Under the pieces are notes generated by a model. That model saw only the letters and a program-made list of their open reading frames with translations. It made no database searches and was not told the DNA's origin. A DNA stretch of 5,976 nt from positions 1 through 5,976 of the forward strand of contig JBDGXI010000132.1 in the NCBI GenBank assembly GCA_039584685.1. Direction: 5' to 3'. Source of the stretch: Benthicola sp039584685. Its GTDB lineage: Bacteria; Gemmatimonadota; Gemmatimonadetes; Palauibacterales; Palauibacteraceae. This document shows positions 1 to 5,976 of the stretch, piece by piece; positions within the stretch are counted from its first letter, which is position 1, and every line of letters starts with the position of its first letter. Position numbers and translations under genes: made by a program.

Positions 1-2043
1 GAGTCGTTCGTCGCCAACATCGAGGAGCTGATCGAGACGCTCGACGGCCAGGCCCGCGAGCTGCTGTCCGCCGATGCCGATCTCGACCTGGCGGCGCTCG
101 CCGACGGCCAGGCCGCGGAAGTGCCCCTGGACGACGAGAAGCGTGCCCAGCTCAAGCTGTACACCGACACGATCGCCGCCCTCAAGGACCTGCTGTGGCG
201 CTACACCAAGGGGCCGAGCGGCCAGGGGCGCGCCAACATGGGAATCAGCAACAGCACCGGCTGCTCGTCGGTGTGGGGCAGCACCTTCCCATATAACCCG
301 TATCCGTATCCGTGGGTGAACCACCTGTTCCAGGACTCGCCTTCCGTGGCCATCGGGATCTTCGAGGGCCACATGCGGAAGATGGGCGATGGTTTCACGG
401 CCGTGCGCCGGGCCCGGCTGCTGGCCAGCGGCGAGTACGACGCCGACGTGCACGAGCCCGAGTTCGTAGCGCTCACGTGGCAAGATTTCACGGACGAGGA
501 GTTCGACCTGTGTCCGCCGATCGTGGCGATCGGGGGCGATGGGGCGATGATGGACATCGGGTTCCAGAACCTGTCCCGGCTCCTCGCGTCAGGTAAGCCA
601 GTCCGGGTGGTGGTGCTGGACACGCAGGTGTACTCGAACACCGGCGGCCAGGCCTGCACGAGCGGGTTCATAGGGCAGGTGTCGGACATGGCCGCGTACG
701 GCAAGGCGCAGCACGGCAAGGAAGAGACCCGCAAGGAGCTGGCGATGATCGCGCTGGCGCACCGCGGGGCGTTCGTGCTCCAGTCGTCGCAGGCGTCGGC
801 ATCCCACATGATCGGAGGAGTGATCCGGGCGCTGAAGTCGCCGCGGCCCTCGGTCATGAACATCTACACGCCGTGTCCGGTGGAGCACGGCCTGGCGGAC
901 GAGTGGGCGCCCAACGCGTCCCGCTTCGCACTCGAGGGGCGCGCGTTCCCATTCCTGATTTTCGATCCGGATGCGGGTGCCACGATCGCAGACTGCCTGG
1001 ACCTCGCGGGCAACCCCGACCTCGACCAGACGTGGCCGACGTACGAGCTGGAATACGTGGATGAGGACGGACAGGCGCAGAAGATGGAGCTTCCGGTCAC
1101 CACCGCCGACTGGGCGGCCACGGAGGGCCGTTTCAAGAAGCACTTCAAGCGGATCAAGCCGGAGGAGTGGAACGAGGACCAGGTCCTGTTCCACGAGTTC
1201 ATCGACCTGTCCGAGGATGAGCGCGTCGGCAAGACGCCCTTCATCTGGGTGATCGACGGAGAGAAGAAGCTGGGCCGACTGGCGTGCTCCATGGAGATGG
1301 TGCTGCTGGGCGAGGACCGGCTCCTGTACTGGTCACAGCTCAGGGAACTGGCCGGGCTCGAGGTTCCCGCCTCGGTCAGGGCCGATATCGCCGACGACAT
1401 GGAGGCCGAGTTCGAGGCGAAAGCCGCAGCGATCCGCACGGATTACGAGGCGCAGCTGGCGGAGCTCCGGATGAGCTACCCGGCGCTGGTGGCCCGACGG
1501 ATGGCCGAAGGTCTCCTGGCTTCCGGCGACGGAAACCTGACGGTGGCCGAGATCCTGGCGCGGGCGAACGCCGATCCGGACCTGCGGCCGATCACCGCCG
1601 AGGCCGTGGCCGGACTGGCCGGCGGATTGGGCGTGGACGTGGGAGGCGGAAACGGGGGGGCGACGGTCACCGTTGCCCCGGCGGAAGCCGTCACCCGGGC
1701 AGTGGCGATCGCCGAGGCCGCCGAGGTCACGGGTGTATCGGTCGCCCCGGCCGTCGCCGAGCCGGAAGCGGCCGACGACGATGACGATGCCCTCGTGATG
1801 GACCCGTACATCGAGACGGCCCGCTGCACCTCGTGCGACGAATGCATCAACATCAACAAGAAGCTGTTCGCGTACGACGAGAACAAGCAGGCGTACATCA
1901 AGGACAAGAACGCCGGCACGTTCGCCGAGATCGTGCAGGGAGCCGAGCGCTGCACCGCCGGGATCATCCACCCGGGCACGCCGCTCAACATGAAGGAGAA
2001 GGACATCGAGAAGTGGATCGAGCGGGCGAAGCCGTTCAACTGA
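1..2043 (+). CDS. nifJ: Pyruvate:ferredoxin oxidoreductase (NifJ-type), C-terminal part with fused ferredoxin-like domain; 5'-truncated by window edge
   Basis: The enzyme oxidises pyruvate plus CoA to acetyl-CoA and CO2 in the cytoplasm and passes electrons through Fe-S clusters to ferredoxin. The frame is open from base 1, so the true start lies upstream; 680 residues are visible (numbered from base 1). Seen in order: a charged helical stretch (about 1-75); GCSSVWG with Cys88, matching the third proximal-cluster ligand of PFOR; the TPP/Mg motif GDG (179-181) with VYSNTGGQ (NTGG 213-216); Cys292 in IYTPC, matching the last proximal-cluster ligand; an unassigned block (about 340-540) including a probable helix at 461-510; a low-complexity linker (about 541-600) with five Asp; and a C-terminal domain with Cys609, 612, 615 and 651. 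The N-terminal domains and the paired CxxC of the proximal cluster are not in the window. The TPP motifs make the family firm. Pyruvate as substrate is inferred from the single-chain design, and another 2-oxoacid is possible. rnfC follows 33 bases later. Confidence 0.88.
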   Translation, partial: ESFVANIEELIETLDGQARELLSADADLDLAALADGQAAEVPLDDEKRAQLKLYTDTIAALKDLLWRYTKGPSGQGRANMGISNSTGCSSVWGSTFPYNPYPYPWVNHLFQDSPSVAIGIFEGHMRKMGDGFTAVRRARLLASGEYDADVHEPEFVALTWQDFTDEEFDLCPPIVAIGGDGAMMDIGFQNLSRLLASGKPVRVVVLDTQVYSNTGGQACTSGFIGQVSDMAAYGKAQHGKEETRKELAMIALAHRGAFVLQSSQASASHMIGGVIRALKSPRPSVMNIYTPCPVEHGLADEWAPNASRFALEGRAFPFLIFDPDAGATIADCLDLAGNPDLDQTWPTYELEYVDEDGQAQKMELPVTTADWAATEGRFKKHFKRIKPEEWNEDQVLFHEFIDLSEDERVGKTPFIWVIDGEKKLGRLACSMEMVLLGEDRLLYWSQLRELAGLEVPASVRADIADDMEAEFEAKAAAIRTDYEAQLAELRMSYPALVARRMAEGLLASGDGNLTVAEILARANADPDLRPITAEAVAGLAGGLGVDVGGGNGGATVTVAPAEAVTRAVAIAEAAEVTGVSVAPAVAEPEAADDDDDALVMDPYIETARCTSCDECININKKLFAYDENKQAYIKDKNAGTFAEIVQGAERCTAGIIHPGTPLNMKEKDIEKWIERAKPFN
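1621..1800 (+). other. Low-complexity interdomain linker (Gly, Ala/Val, then Asp tract) in the PFOR
   Basis: Residues about 541-600 are a Gly-rich turn (GGGNGG), then Ala/Val/Glu-rich sequence with repeated Val-Ala-Pro steps, ending in five consecutive Asp at 1774-1788. It has no cysteine or recognisable fold motif and separates the body of the enzyme from the ferredoxin-like domain. Ala/Pro/acidic linkers of this sort are typical flexible tethers (as in lipoyl-domain enzymes), so a swinging-arm role is a reasonable inference, not a demonstrated one. Confidence 0.7.
1801..2040 (+). other. Fused C-terminal single-cluster ferredoxin-like domain of the PFOR
   Basis: This is the last 80 residues of the PFOR reading frame. 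Cysteines fall in the pattern C-x2-C-x2-C-x35-C (residues 609, 612, 615, 651; codons at 1825, 1834, 1843, 1951). That matches the ligand layout of small bacterial ferredoxins with one [4Fe-4S] or [3Fe-4S] cluster, with the long spacer before the fourth ligand. The core reads CTSCDEC, then a KQAYI strand, then CTAGIIHPG. The fourth cysteine is followed by Thr rather than the usual Pro, and the HPG nearby may make the equivalent turn. The domain ends in a Lys/Glu-rich helix. It is in frame with no stop or frameshift from the TPP domain, so it is a real fusion. By inference it accepts electrons from the PFOR clusters; whether it hands them to a free ferredoxin or directly to Rnf is unknown. Confidence 0.8.
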
Positions 2044-2076
2044 CCTTGAATCGGGCGAGCGGCTGAGAGGAGCGAC
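2044..2076 (+). promoter_or_regulatory. PFOR-rnfC intergenic gap with rnfC ribosome binding site
   Basis: The 33-base gap holds a purine-rich Shine-Dalgarno sequence, GAGAGGAG at 2065-2072, ending four bases before the ATG at 2077. I see no hairpin followed by a T-run and no room for a full promoter, so readthrough from the PFOR gene into rnfC is likely. A promoter inside the PFOR coding region cannot be excluded. Confidence 0.65.
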
Positions 2077-3402
2077 ATGCTCGGATCCAGCACATTCAGA
2101 CACGGGGTGCACCCGCCGGAGACCAAGCACCTTACCGAGAAGGTGCCGGTGCGGCGCATGCCGTTCCCGGAGGAAATCGTTCTTCCTCTGCGCCAGCACG
2201 CCGGGAGGCCGGCTCGCCTGCTGGTGAAGGTCGGCGATCACGTGGAGCGGGGCGACAAGGTGGCCGAGGCCGACGGTTTCGTCTCGGTGCCGATTCACGC
2301 TTCGGCGGCGGGCACGGTGAAGGACATCCGGCTGTGCCCGCACCCGGACGGGTCCATGGCGGAATCGGTGGTCATCGCCGTGGATCGATTCTCTCCCCAG
2401 GTGCCGAGGCCGCGGATCGTCCCCAGGTGGGAAGGCCTGTCGCCGAAGCAGGTTGTCGAGGAGGTCCAGAAGGCCGGAGTGGTGGGGCTCGGAGGCGCTG
2501 CGTTCCCGACGCACGTGAAGCTGCTCCCGCCCGATGACATCCCGGTGCACACGCTGATCGTCAACGGAGCGGAGTGCGAGCCGTACCTGACCACCGACCA
2601 CCGGACGATGGTCGAGTACCCGGAGAGGGTGCAGTTCGGCATCCGGATCATGATGAAGGCGCTCGGCGTCGAGAAGGCGGTCATCGGCGTCGAGAAGAAC
2701 AAGCCGGACGCCATCGCCAGGCTGCGCGAGACCCTGCCCGCAGACCTGGACGTCTCGGTGCTGCCCCTCACGGTCAAGTATCCGCAGGGCGCCGAGAAGA
2801 TGTTGATCAGGGCCGTGACCGGGCGTGAGGTCCCCTCTGGCAAGCTCCCGATGAACGTGGGCGTGGTCGTACAGAACGTGGGCTCGATCGCGTGCATAGG
2901 GGAGATCTTCGAGACCGGCTATCCTCTGATCGAGCGGGTGGTCACGGTGACCGGACCCGGCGTTCGGCGACCCTCGAACCTGATCGTCCCCGTGGGCACG
3001 CGTCTCCGGGACGTGCTGGAGTTCTGCGACGGCCTGACGGAGGACGCGGCCCAGATCGTGTTCGGCGGTCCCATGATGGGTGCGGCGCAGCCGGACCTCG
3101 ACACGCCGCTCATCAAGGGCACCACGGGCGTGGTCGTGCTCACGAACAAGGAGGCCCGGTCGGTGGAGCGCTATCCGTGCATCCACTGTGGCCGCTGCCT
3201 CGAGGCCTGTCCCGTGTTCCTCAACCCGTCGCTCCTCGGCACGCAGGCGCAGGCGGGCCGGTACGAGGAGATGGAAGCCTCGCACCTGATGGACTGCATG
3301 CTGTGCGGCTGCTGCTCGTACGTGTGCCCATCGAACATCCCGCTGTCGCAGATGTTCGCGCTCGGAAAGAACATGCTCCGCAAGCGGAAGGCGGCGGCAT
3401 GA
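2077..3402 (+). CDS. rnfC: Electron transport complex subunit RnfC
   Basis: RnfC is the peripheral cytoplasmic subunit of Rnf that carries the NAD(H)-binding site, FMN and two [4Fe-4S] clusters, exchanging electrons between NAD(H) and the rest of the complex. The 441 residues are a normal full length for the compact RnfC form. Seen in order: N-terminal HGVHPPETK (9-17); a biotinyl/lipoyl-like barrel with KVGDHVERGD (51-60); the Gly-rich nucleotide/flavin region GVVGLGGAAFPTHVKL (134-149); NGAECEPY (163-170); YPQGAEKMLI (235-244); an SLBB-like segment around VPVGTRLRDVLEF (305-317); and two cluster motifs, C368-C371-C374-C378P and C407-C410-C413-C417P. Cys412 is an extra cysteine inside the second motif (CGCC). 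The start at 2077 is chosen because the conserved HPPE motif lies just after it and GAGAGGAG precedes it. The long C-terminal repeat tail of enterobacterial RsxC is absent. The stop overlaps the start of rnfD. Confidence 0.97.
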   Translation: MLGSSTFRHGVHPPETKHLTEKVPVRRMPFPEEIVLPLRQHAGRPARLLVKVGDHVERGDKVAEADGFVSVPIHASAAGTVKDIRLCPHPDGSMAESVVIAVDRFSPQVPRPRIVPRWEGLSPKQVVEEVQKAGVVGLGGAAFPTHVKLLPPDDIPVHTLIVNGAECEPYLTTDHRTMVEYPERVQFGIRIMMKALGVEKAVIGVEKNKPDAIARLRETLPADLDVSVLPLTVKYPQGAEKMLIRAVTGREVPSGKLPMNVGVVVQNVGSIACIGEIFETGYPLIERVVTVTGPGVRRPSNLIVPVGTRLRDVLEFCDGLTEDAAQIVFGGPMMGAAQPDLDTPLIKGTTGVVVLTNKEARSVERYPCIHCGRCLEACPVFLNPSLLGTQAQAGRYEEMEASHLMDCMLCGCCSYVCPSNIPLSQMFALGKNMLRKRKAAA

Positions 3403-4466
3403 GCGACTCTGCCCCCGGCCGCGGACCGGGAGCCGGTACCGACCTCGATTCCCTCACGGAGATCCGTCTCAGGATCGCGGCCTCGCCCCACCTGCGCTCC
3501 TCGCACTCCACGCCTCGCATCATGTGGAACGTGGTGGGATCGCTGGTGCCGATCCTCGCGGTCGCGACGTACTACTTCGGCCCGAGCGCTCTCCTGGTCG
3601 TCGCCGCCGCCACGATCGGCGCCGTCGGCACCGAGCGCCTGTTCGGCCACAGGGGCAGCACGGCGGACGGCTCGGCGGTGATCACCGGCCTCCTGCTGGG
3701 CTTGATCCTGCCGCCCGGTTTTCCCCTGTGGATGGCGTTCCTGGGCGGCGTGTTCGGGGTCGGGTTCGGCAAGGTGATCTTCGGCGGGCTGGGGCAGAAC
3801 GTGTTCAACCCGGCCCTCCTGGGGCGGGCGTTCCTGCAAGCGGCTTTTCCGATCGCCATCACTACGTGGCCGCTGCAGCCGGCGAGCTGGTGGTCCCTGC
3901 GGGGAGACAACTTCGCCTTCCCCCTCATGTCCCCCAGCGCACCCGACGTGGCGACCGGCGCCACGCCCCTCGGCTTGATGAAGTTCGAAGGAGTGTCCAC
4001 GGATACGTTCGACCTCATGATGGGTTCAACGGCCGGCTCGATCGGTGAGACCGCCGGGCTGCTGATCCTGGTGTGCGGGGGCTACCTGGCCCTGAGGAAT
4101 TACCTCGACTGGCGGATCCCGCTGAGCATCTTCCTCACGGTGTTCGCCTTCTCGGGCCTTCTGTACCTGATCGGCCCCGACCGCTTCCCGAATCCGATGT
4201 TCATGCTGTTCTCGGGCGGCCTCATGCTCGGCGCCATGTACATGGCCACCGATATGGTCACGTCTCCGGTGACGGCGGCGGGCTCGTGGATCTTCGGAAT
4301 CGGGATCGGTCTGCTGGTGGTCCTCATCCGGGTGTGGGGCGGACTGCCGGAAGGGGTGATGTACGCCATCCTGTTCATGAACGCGCTCGTGCCGTTCATC
4401 AACCGGGCCACGCAACCGCGGGTGTTCGGGCAACCGCGTCGGAAGCCGAAGGGAGCCGAGGCATGA
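3399..4466 (+). CDS. rnfD: Electron transport complex membrane subunit RnfD
   Basis: RnfD is an integral membrane subunit, related to NqrB, that carries a covalently bound FMN and takes part in coupling electron flow to Na+ or H+ transport. The product is 355 residues with a hydrophilic N-terminus (1-40) and about nine or ten hydrophobic segments, roughly at 43-60, 63-80, 92-107, 110-130, 219-233, 241-258, 266-285, 295-313 and 319-335. The covalent-FMN motif is VATGATPLG, with Thr189 as the predicted phosphoester acceptor, equivalent to the S/TGAT motif of NqrB and RnfD. Other family-like stretches are GLGQNVFNPALLGRAF (130-145) and YMATDMVTSPVT (281-292). The ATG at 3399 overlaps the rnfC stop as ATGA, with GGAAGG seven bases upstream; the frame is open further upstream, but that part lies inside rnfC and is not used. 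NqrB is excluded in practice by the neighbouring RnfC. Confidence 0.96.
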   Translation: MSDSAPGRGPGAGTDLDSLTEIRLRIAASPHLRSSHSTPRIMWNVVGSLVPILAVATYYFGPSALLVVAAATIGAVGTERLFGHRGSTADGSAVITGLLLGLILPPGFPLWMAFLGGVFGVGFGKVIFGGLGQNVFNPALLGRAFLQAAFPIAITTWPLQPASWWSLRGDNFAFPLMSPSAPDVATGATPLGLMKFEGVSTDTFDLMMGSTAGSIGETAGLLILVCGGYLALRNYLDWRIPLSIFLTVFAFSGLLYLIGPDRFPNPMFMLFSGGLMLGAMYMATDMVTSPVTAAGSWIFGIGIGLLVVLIRVWGGLPEGVMYAILFMNALVPFINRATQPRVFGQPRRKPKGAEA

Positions 4467-5248
4467 AGGACCTGCCGACGGTCCAGGCTGGTGAAAGCAG
4501 CCCGGATTCCGGTATCCCCGGTCCTCCGCAGGTCGCGCCCGGCAAGCTGATGGCCACGCTGGCCATCGCGGGCGCTCTCGCCGGGCTGGCCATCGTGCTC
4601 GTGTTCCAGTGGGCCGATCCGCAGATCCAGGCGCATCGAGCAGCGGCACTGCGAGCCGCCGTGCTGGAGGTACTGAGCGAGCCGGCCAGCTACCAGTCCC
4701 TGTACGTGACTCCAGACGGATTGAGCGAGACTCCGGCGGCGGGCACGGACACGGTCACGGCCGAGAAGGTGTTCCTCGGGTTCGACGACGCCGGCGATCC
4801 GGTCGGTTACGCGGTGACCGGGGCGGAACCGGGATTCCAGGACTTCATCCACCTGATCTTCGGGTTCGACTCGGACGGGCAGCGCCTGCTGGGGATGAAG
4901 GTGCTGGAGAGCAAGGAGACCCCGGGTCTGGGTGACAAGATCTACAAGGACATGGACTTCGTAACCGGATTCCAGGGAGTGGAGGCCCCGATCGTGGGCG
5001 TGAAGCAGGGAGCGGCGACGGGCGCCGCCAACGAAGTGGACATGATCACGGGCGCGACGATCTCTTCGCGTACCGTAATCGGGATCATCAACCACCGCGT
5101 GGAGGCACTGGGCCCGGCCATGGAAGCGCACGCGGCCACCGGCCCGCGGGGGACCGTGAACCCCGAACCGGCCATCGGCGACTCTGCGGCAGTGGATCAG
5201 GCCGCCGCGATTCCATCTGCCGCAGCCGGCGGTGAGGCAGGATCATGA
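4463..5248 (+). CDS. rnfG: Electron transport complex FMN-binding subunit RnfG
   Basis: RnfG is anchored by one N-terminal helix with its FMN-binding domain on the outer face of the membrane, and is related to NqrC. The product is 261 residues: a Pro-rich cytoplasmic start (1-27), one membrane helix (about 29-49), then the FMN-binding domain. ESKETPGLGDKI (149-160) and DMITGATISSRTV (193-205) are hallmark motifs, with Thr199 in TGAT the predicted covalent FMN attachment site. After the last helix near residue 217 there is an Ala/Pro/Gly-rich tail of about 40 residues with no recognisable fold. The ATG at 4463 overlaps the rnfD stop as ATGA and has GGGAG seven bases upstream. The frame is open back to 4073, but that part lies inside rnfD and lacks family features, so the short start is preferred. 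The product is intact, with no missing key residue. Confidence 0.95.
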   Translation: MKDLPTVQAGESSPDSGIPGPPQVAPGKLMATLAIAGALAGLAIVLVFQWADPQIQAHRAAALRAAVLEVLSEPASYQSLYVTPDGLSETPAAGTDTVTAEKVFLGFDDAGDPVGYAVTGAEPGFQDFIHLIFGFDSDGQRLLGMKVLESKETPGLGDKIYKDMDFVTGFQGVEAPIVGVKQGAATGAANEVDMITGATISSRTVIGIINHRVEALGPAMEAHAATGPRGTVNPEPAIGDSAAVDQAAAIPSAAAGGEAGS

Positions 5249-5904
5249 GAGAAACCACGCCGCGTGAGGACCTGATCCGGGGCATCTGGAAGGAGAATCC
5301 GGTCCTGGTGCAGCTTCTCGGCCTGTGCCCGGCTCTCGCCGTGACCAACACGGTTCCGAACGCCATCGCCATGGGTCTCGCCACCTTCTTCGTGCTCATG
5401 GGATCGAGCCTCCTCGTCTCCCTCGCGAAGAACTGGATACCATCCGAGGTCCGGATCTCCGCGTACATCCTGATCATCGCCACGTTCGTCACCATCGCCG
5501 ACCTCGTGCTCGCGGCCGTCGTGCCCTTGATCCACAAGGAGCTGGGCGCTTTCATCGCGCTCATCGTCGTCAACTGCATGATTCTCGGCCGCCAGGAGGC
5601 TTTCGCCTCCAAGAGGCCAGTCGGGAGGTCTCTCCTGGACGCGGCGGGAACCGGTACCGGCTTCATGATCGCGATGCTGATGATGGGCACGTTCCGGGAA
5701 GTGCTCGGAAACGGGTCCGTCATGGGGATCAGCGTCCTCGGGGAGAACTTCGAGCCGTGGATCGTGATGATCCTGCCTCCGGGAGGCTTCCTCACCCTGG
5801 GCTTCATCCTCCTCGCTTTCGGCTGGTGGAAGGAGCGCCAGGCCGAGGCCATCCGGGTGCGGCAGTGGCCGCACGGGGTGGCGAGCGGAGAGGAGGCGGC
5901 GTGA
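5245..5904 (+). CDS. rnfE: Electron transport complex membrane subunit RnfE
   Basis: RnfE is an integral membrane subunit homologous to NqrD and to RnfA. RnfA and RnfE form an inverted pair that in Rnf/Nqr structures holds an Fe-S centre between them in the membrane. The product is 219 residues with about six hydrophobic segments. Both expected cysteines are present: Cys28 in LGLCPALAVT and Cys111 in VVNCMILGR, the ligand positions known for this family. Other signatures are SLAKNWIPSEVRI (59-71), TFREVLGNGS (149-158) and a GFILLAFGWW helix near the C-terminus, followed by a short charged tail. The ATG at 5245 overlaps the rnfG stop as ATGA, with GGTGAGG seven bases upstream. RnfE rather than RnfA is chosen because of the WKENPVLVQLLGLCP start, the GRQEAFA segment and the position just before rnfA. 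Confidence 0.96.
   Translation: MRETTPREDLIRGIWKENPVLVQLLGLCPALAVTNTVPNAIAMGLATFFVLMGSSLLVSLAKNWIPSEVRISAYILIIATFVTIADLVLAAVVPLIHKELGAFIALIVVNCMILGRQEAFASKRPVGRSLLDAAGTGTGFMIAMLMMGTFREVLGNGSVMGISVLGENFEPWIVMILPPGGFLTLGFILLAFGWWKERQAEAIRVRQWPHGVASGEEAA
5891..5896 (+). promoter_or_regulatory. Shine-Dalgarno sequence of rnfA, deciding its start
   Basis: AGGAGG lies within the last codons of rnfE. It is seven bases from the ATG at 5904 and four bases from the alternative GTG at 5901. The same seven-base spacing occurs before rnfD, rnfG and rnfE, which favours the ATG. Confidence 0.7.
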
Positions 5905-5976
5905 TGGGCGAGCTTTTCTGGATCCTGCTCTCGGCGATGCTGGTCAACAACTTCACGCTGCATCTGTTCCTCGGCC
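5904..5976 (+). CDS. rnfA: Electron transport complex membrane subunit RnfA, N-terminal fragment cut by window edge
   Basis: RnfA is the membrane partner of RnfE in the ion-translocating core of Rnf. Only 24 residues are visible, too short to appear as a full reading frame here. They form the first membrane helix and include SAMLVNNFTLHLFLG, which matches the conserved RnfA start (SAVLVNNFVL..FLG in characterised members). The sequence ends just before the expected first cluster-ligand cysteine (G[IL]CP), so that residue cannot be checked. The ATG at 5904 overlaps the rnfE stop by one base (TGATG). An in-frame GTG at 5901 would give a four-base overlap and one extra residue. The call rests on the motif plus position after rnfE. 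Confidence 0.92.
   Translation, partial: MGELFWILLSAMLVNNFTLHLFLG

Noticed and set aside
121..123. GTG codon as a possible start of the first gene.
   Set aside because: The same frame is open to base 1 and the preceding codons read as continuous protein. A PFOR also needs its N-terminal domains, which must lie upstream of the window.
1333..3285. Very long open frame on the minus strand (about 650 codons) antisense to the PFOR tail and rnfC.
   Set aside because: It is an Arg/His/Leu-rich shadow expected opposite high-GC coding sequence. It spans two well-supported plus-strand genes and shows no recognisable motif.
2892..3398. Upstream in-frame extension of rnfD inside rnfC.
   Set aside because: The extra residues are Arg/Gly-rich shadow sequence within rnfC. 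The ATG at 3399 has a ribosome binding site and an ATGA overlap.
4073..4462. Upstream in-frame extension of rnfG inside rnfD.
   Set aside because: It lies entirely within rnfD and has no family features. The ATG at 4463 gives the expected single-helix N-terminus.
4100..5131. Long minus-strand open frame opposite rnfD and rnfG.
   Set aside because: It is rich in Arg, His and Gly with no domain signature, and both underlying plus-strand genes carry clear FMN-site motifs.
2077..5976. Na+-translocating NADH:quinone reductase (Nqr) instead of Rnf.
   Set aside because: The first gene has the two CxxCxxCxxxCP clusters and HPPE start of RnfC, unlike NqrA, and the order C-D-G-E-A is that of Rnf.
1..5976. 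Searched by eye for tRNA or rRNA genes, CRISPR repeats, insertion sequences, inverted terminal repeats and rho-independent terminators.
   Set aside because: Nothing convincing was seen. Genes fill almost the whole window, and the only gap is 33 bases. A computed scan could still reveal weak hairpins.

Overview
The window is a compact, all-plus-strand block of energy-metabolism genes from a GC-rich bacterium. By eye about two thirds of bases are G or C, and third codon positions are strongly G/C-biased. It holds the C-terminal part of a large single-chain pyruvate:ferredoxin oxidoreductase (PFOR, NifJ-type) followed by rnfC, rnfD, rnfG, rnfE and the first 24 codons of rnfA. The phylum cannot be fixed from this stretch. 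A high-GC lineage carrying both a PFOR and an Rnf complex fits several groups, and I do not choose among them. I see no mobile element, RNA gene, CRISPR array, terminator or promoter.

Layout: 1-2043 is the PFOR tail. It carries a proximal-cluster cysteine (GCSS), the thiamine diphosphate (TPP) motif GDG...NTGG, a long post-TPP region I cannot assign, a low-complexity Ala/Val/Asp linker, and a fused C-terminal single-cluster ferredoxin-like domain. After a 33-base gap with a good ribosome binding site comes rnfC (2077-3402). rnfD (3399-4466), rnfG (4463-5248) and rnfE (5245-5904) follow in a chain of ATGA four-base overlaps. rnfA starts at 5904 with a one-base overlap and runs off the right edge. 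The order C-D-G-E-A is the usual Rnf order; rnfB, the usual last gene, would lie outside the window.

How the genes work together (family knowledge plus inference): PFOR oxidises pyruvate and CoA to acetyl-CoA and CO2 and delivers low-potential electrons to ferredoxin. Rnf is a membrane complex that passes electrons from reduced ferredoxin to NAD+ while pumping Na+ or H+, or runs in reverse to make reduced ferredoxin. The close same-strand arrangement suggests one transcription unit that links 2-oxoacid oxidation to ion-motive energy conservation. The most distinctive feature is the ferredoxin-like domain fused to the end of the PFOR next to the Rnf genes, which could act as a built-in electron shuttle. 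The Rnf genes themselves look ordinary and intact. I do not see a clearly new system. The atypical PFOR architecture is the part worth a second look.
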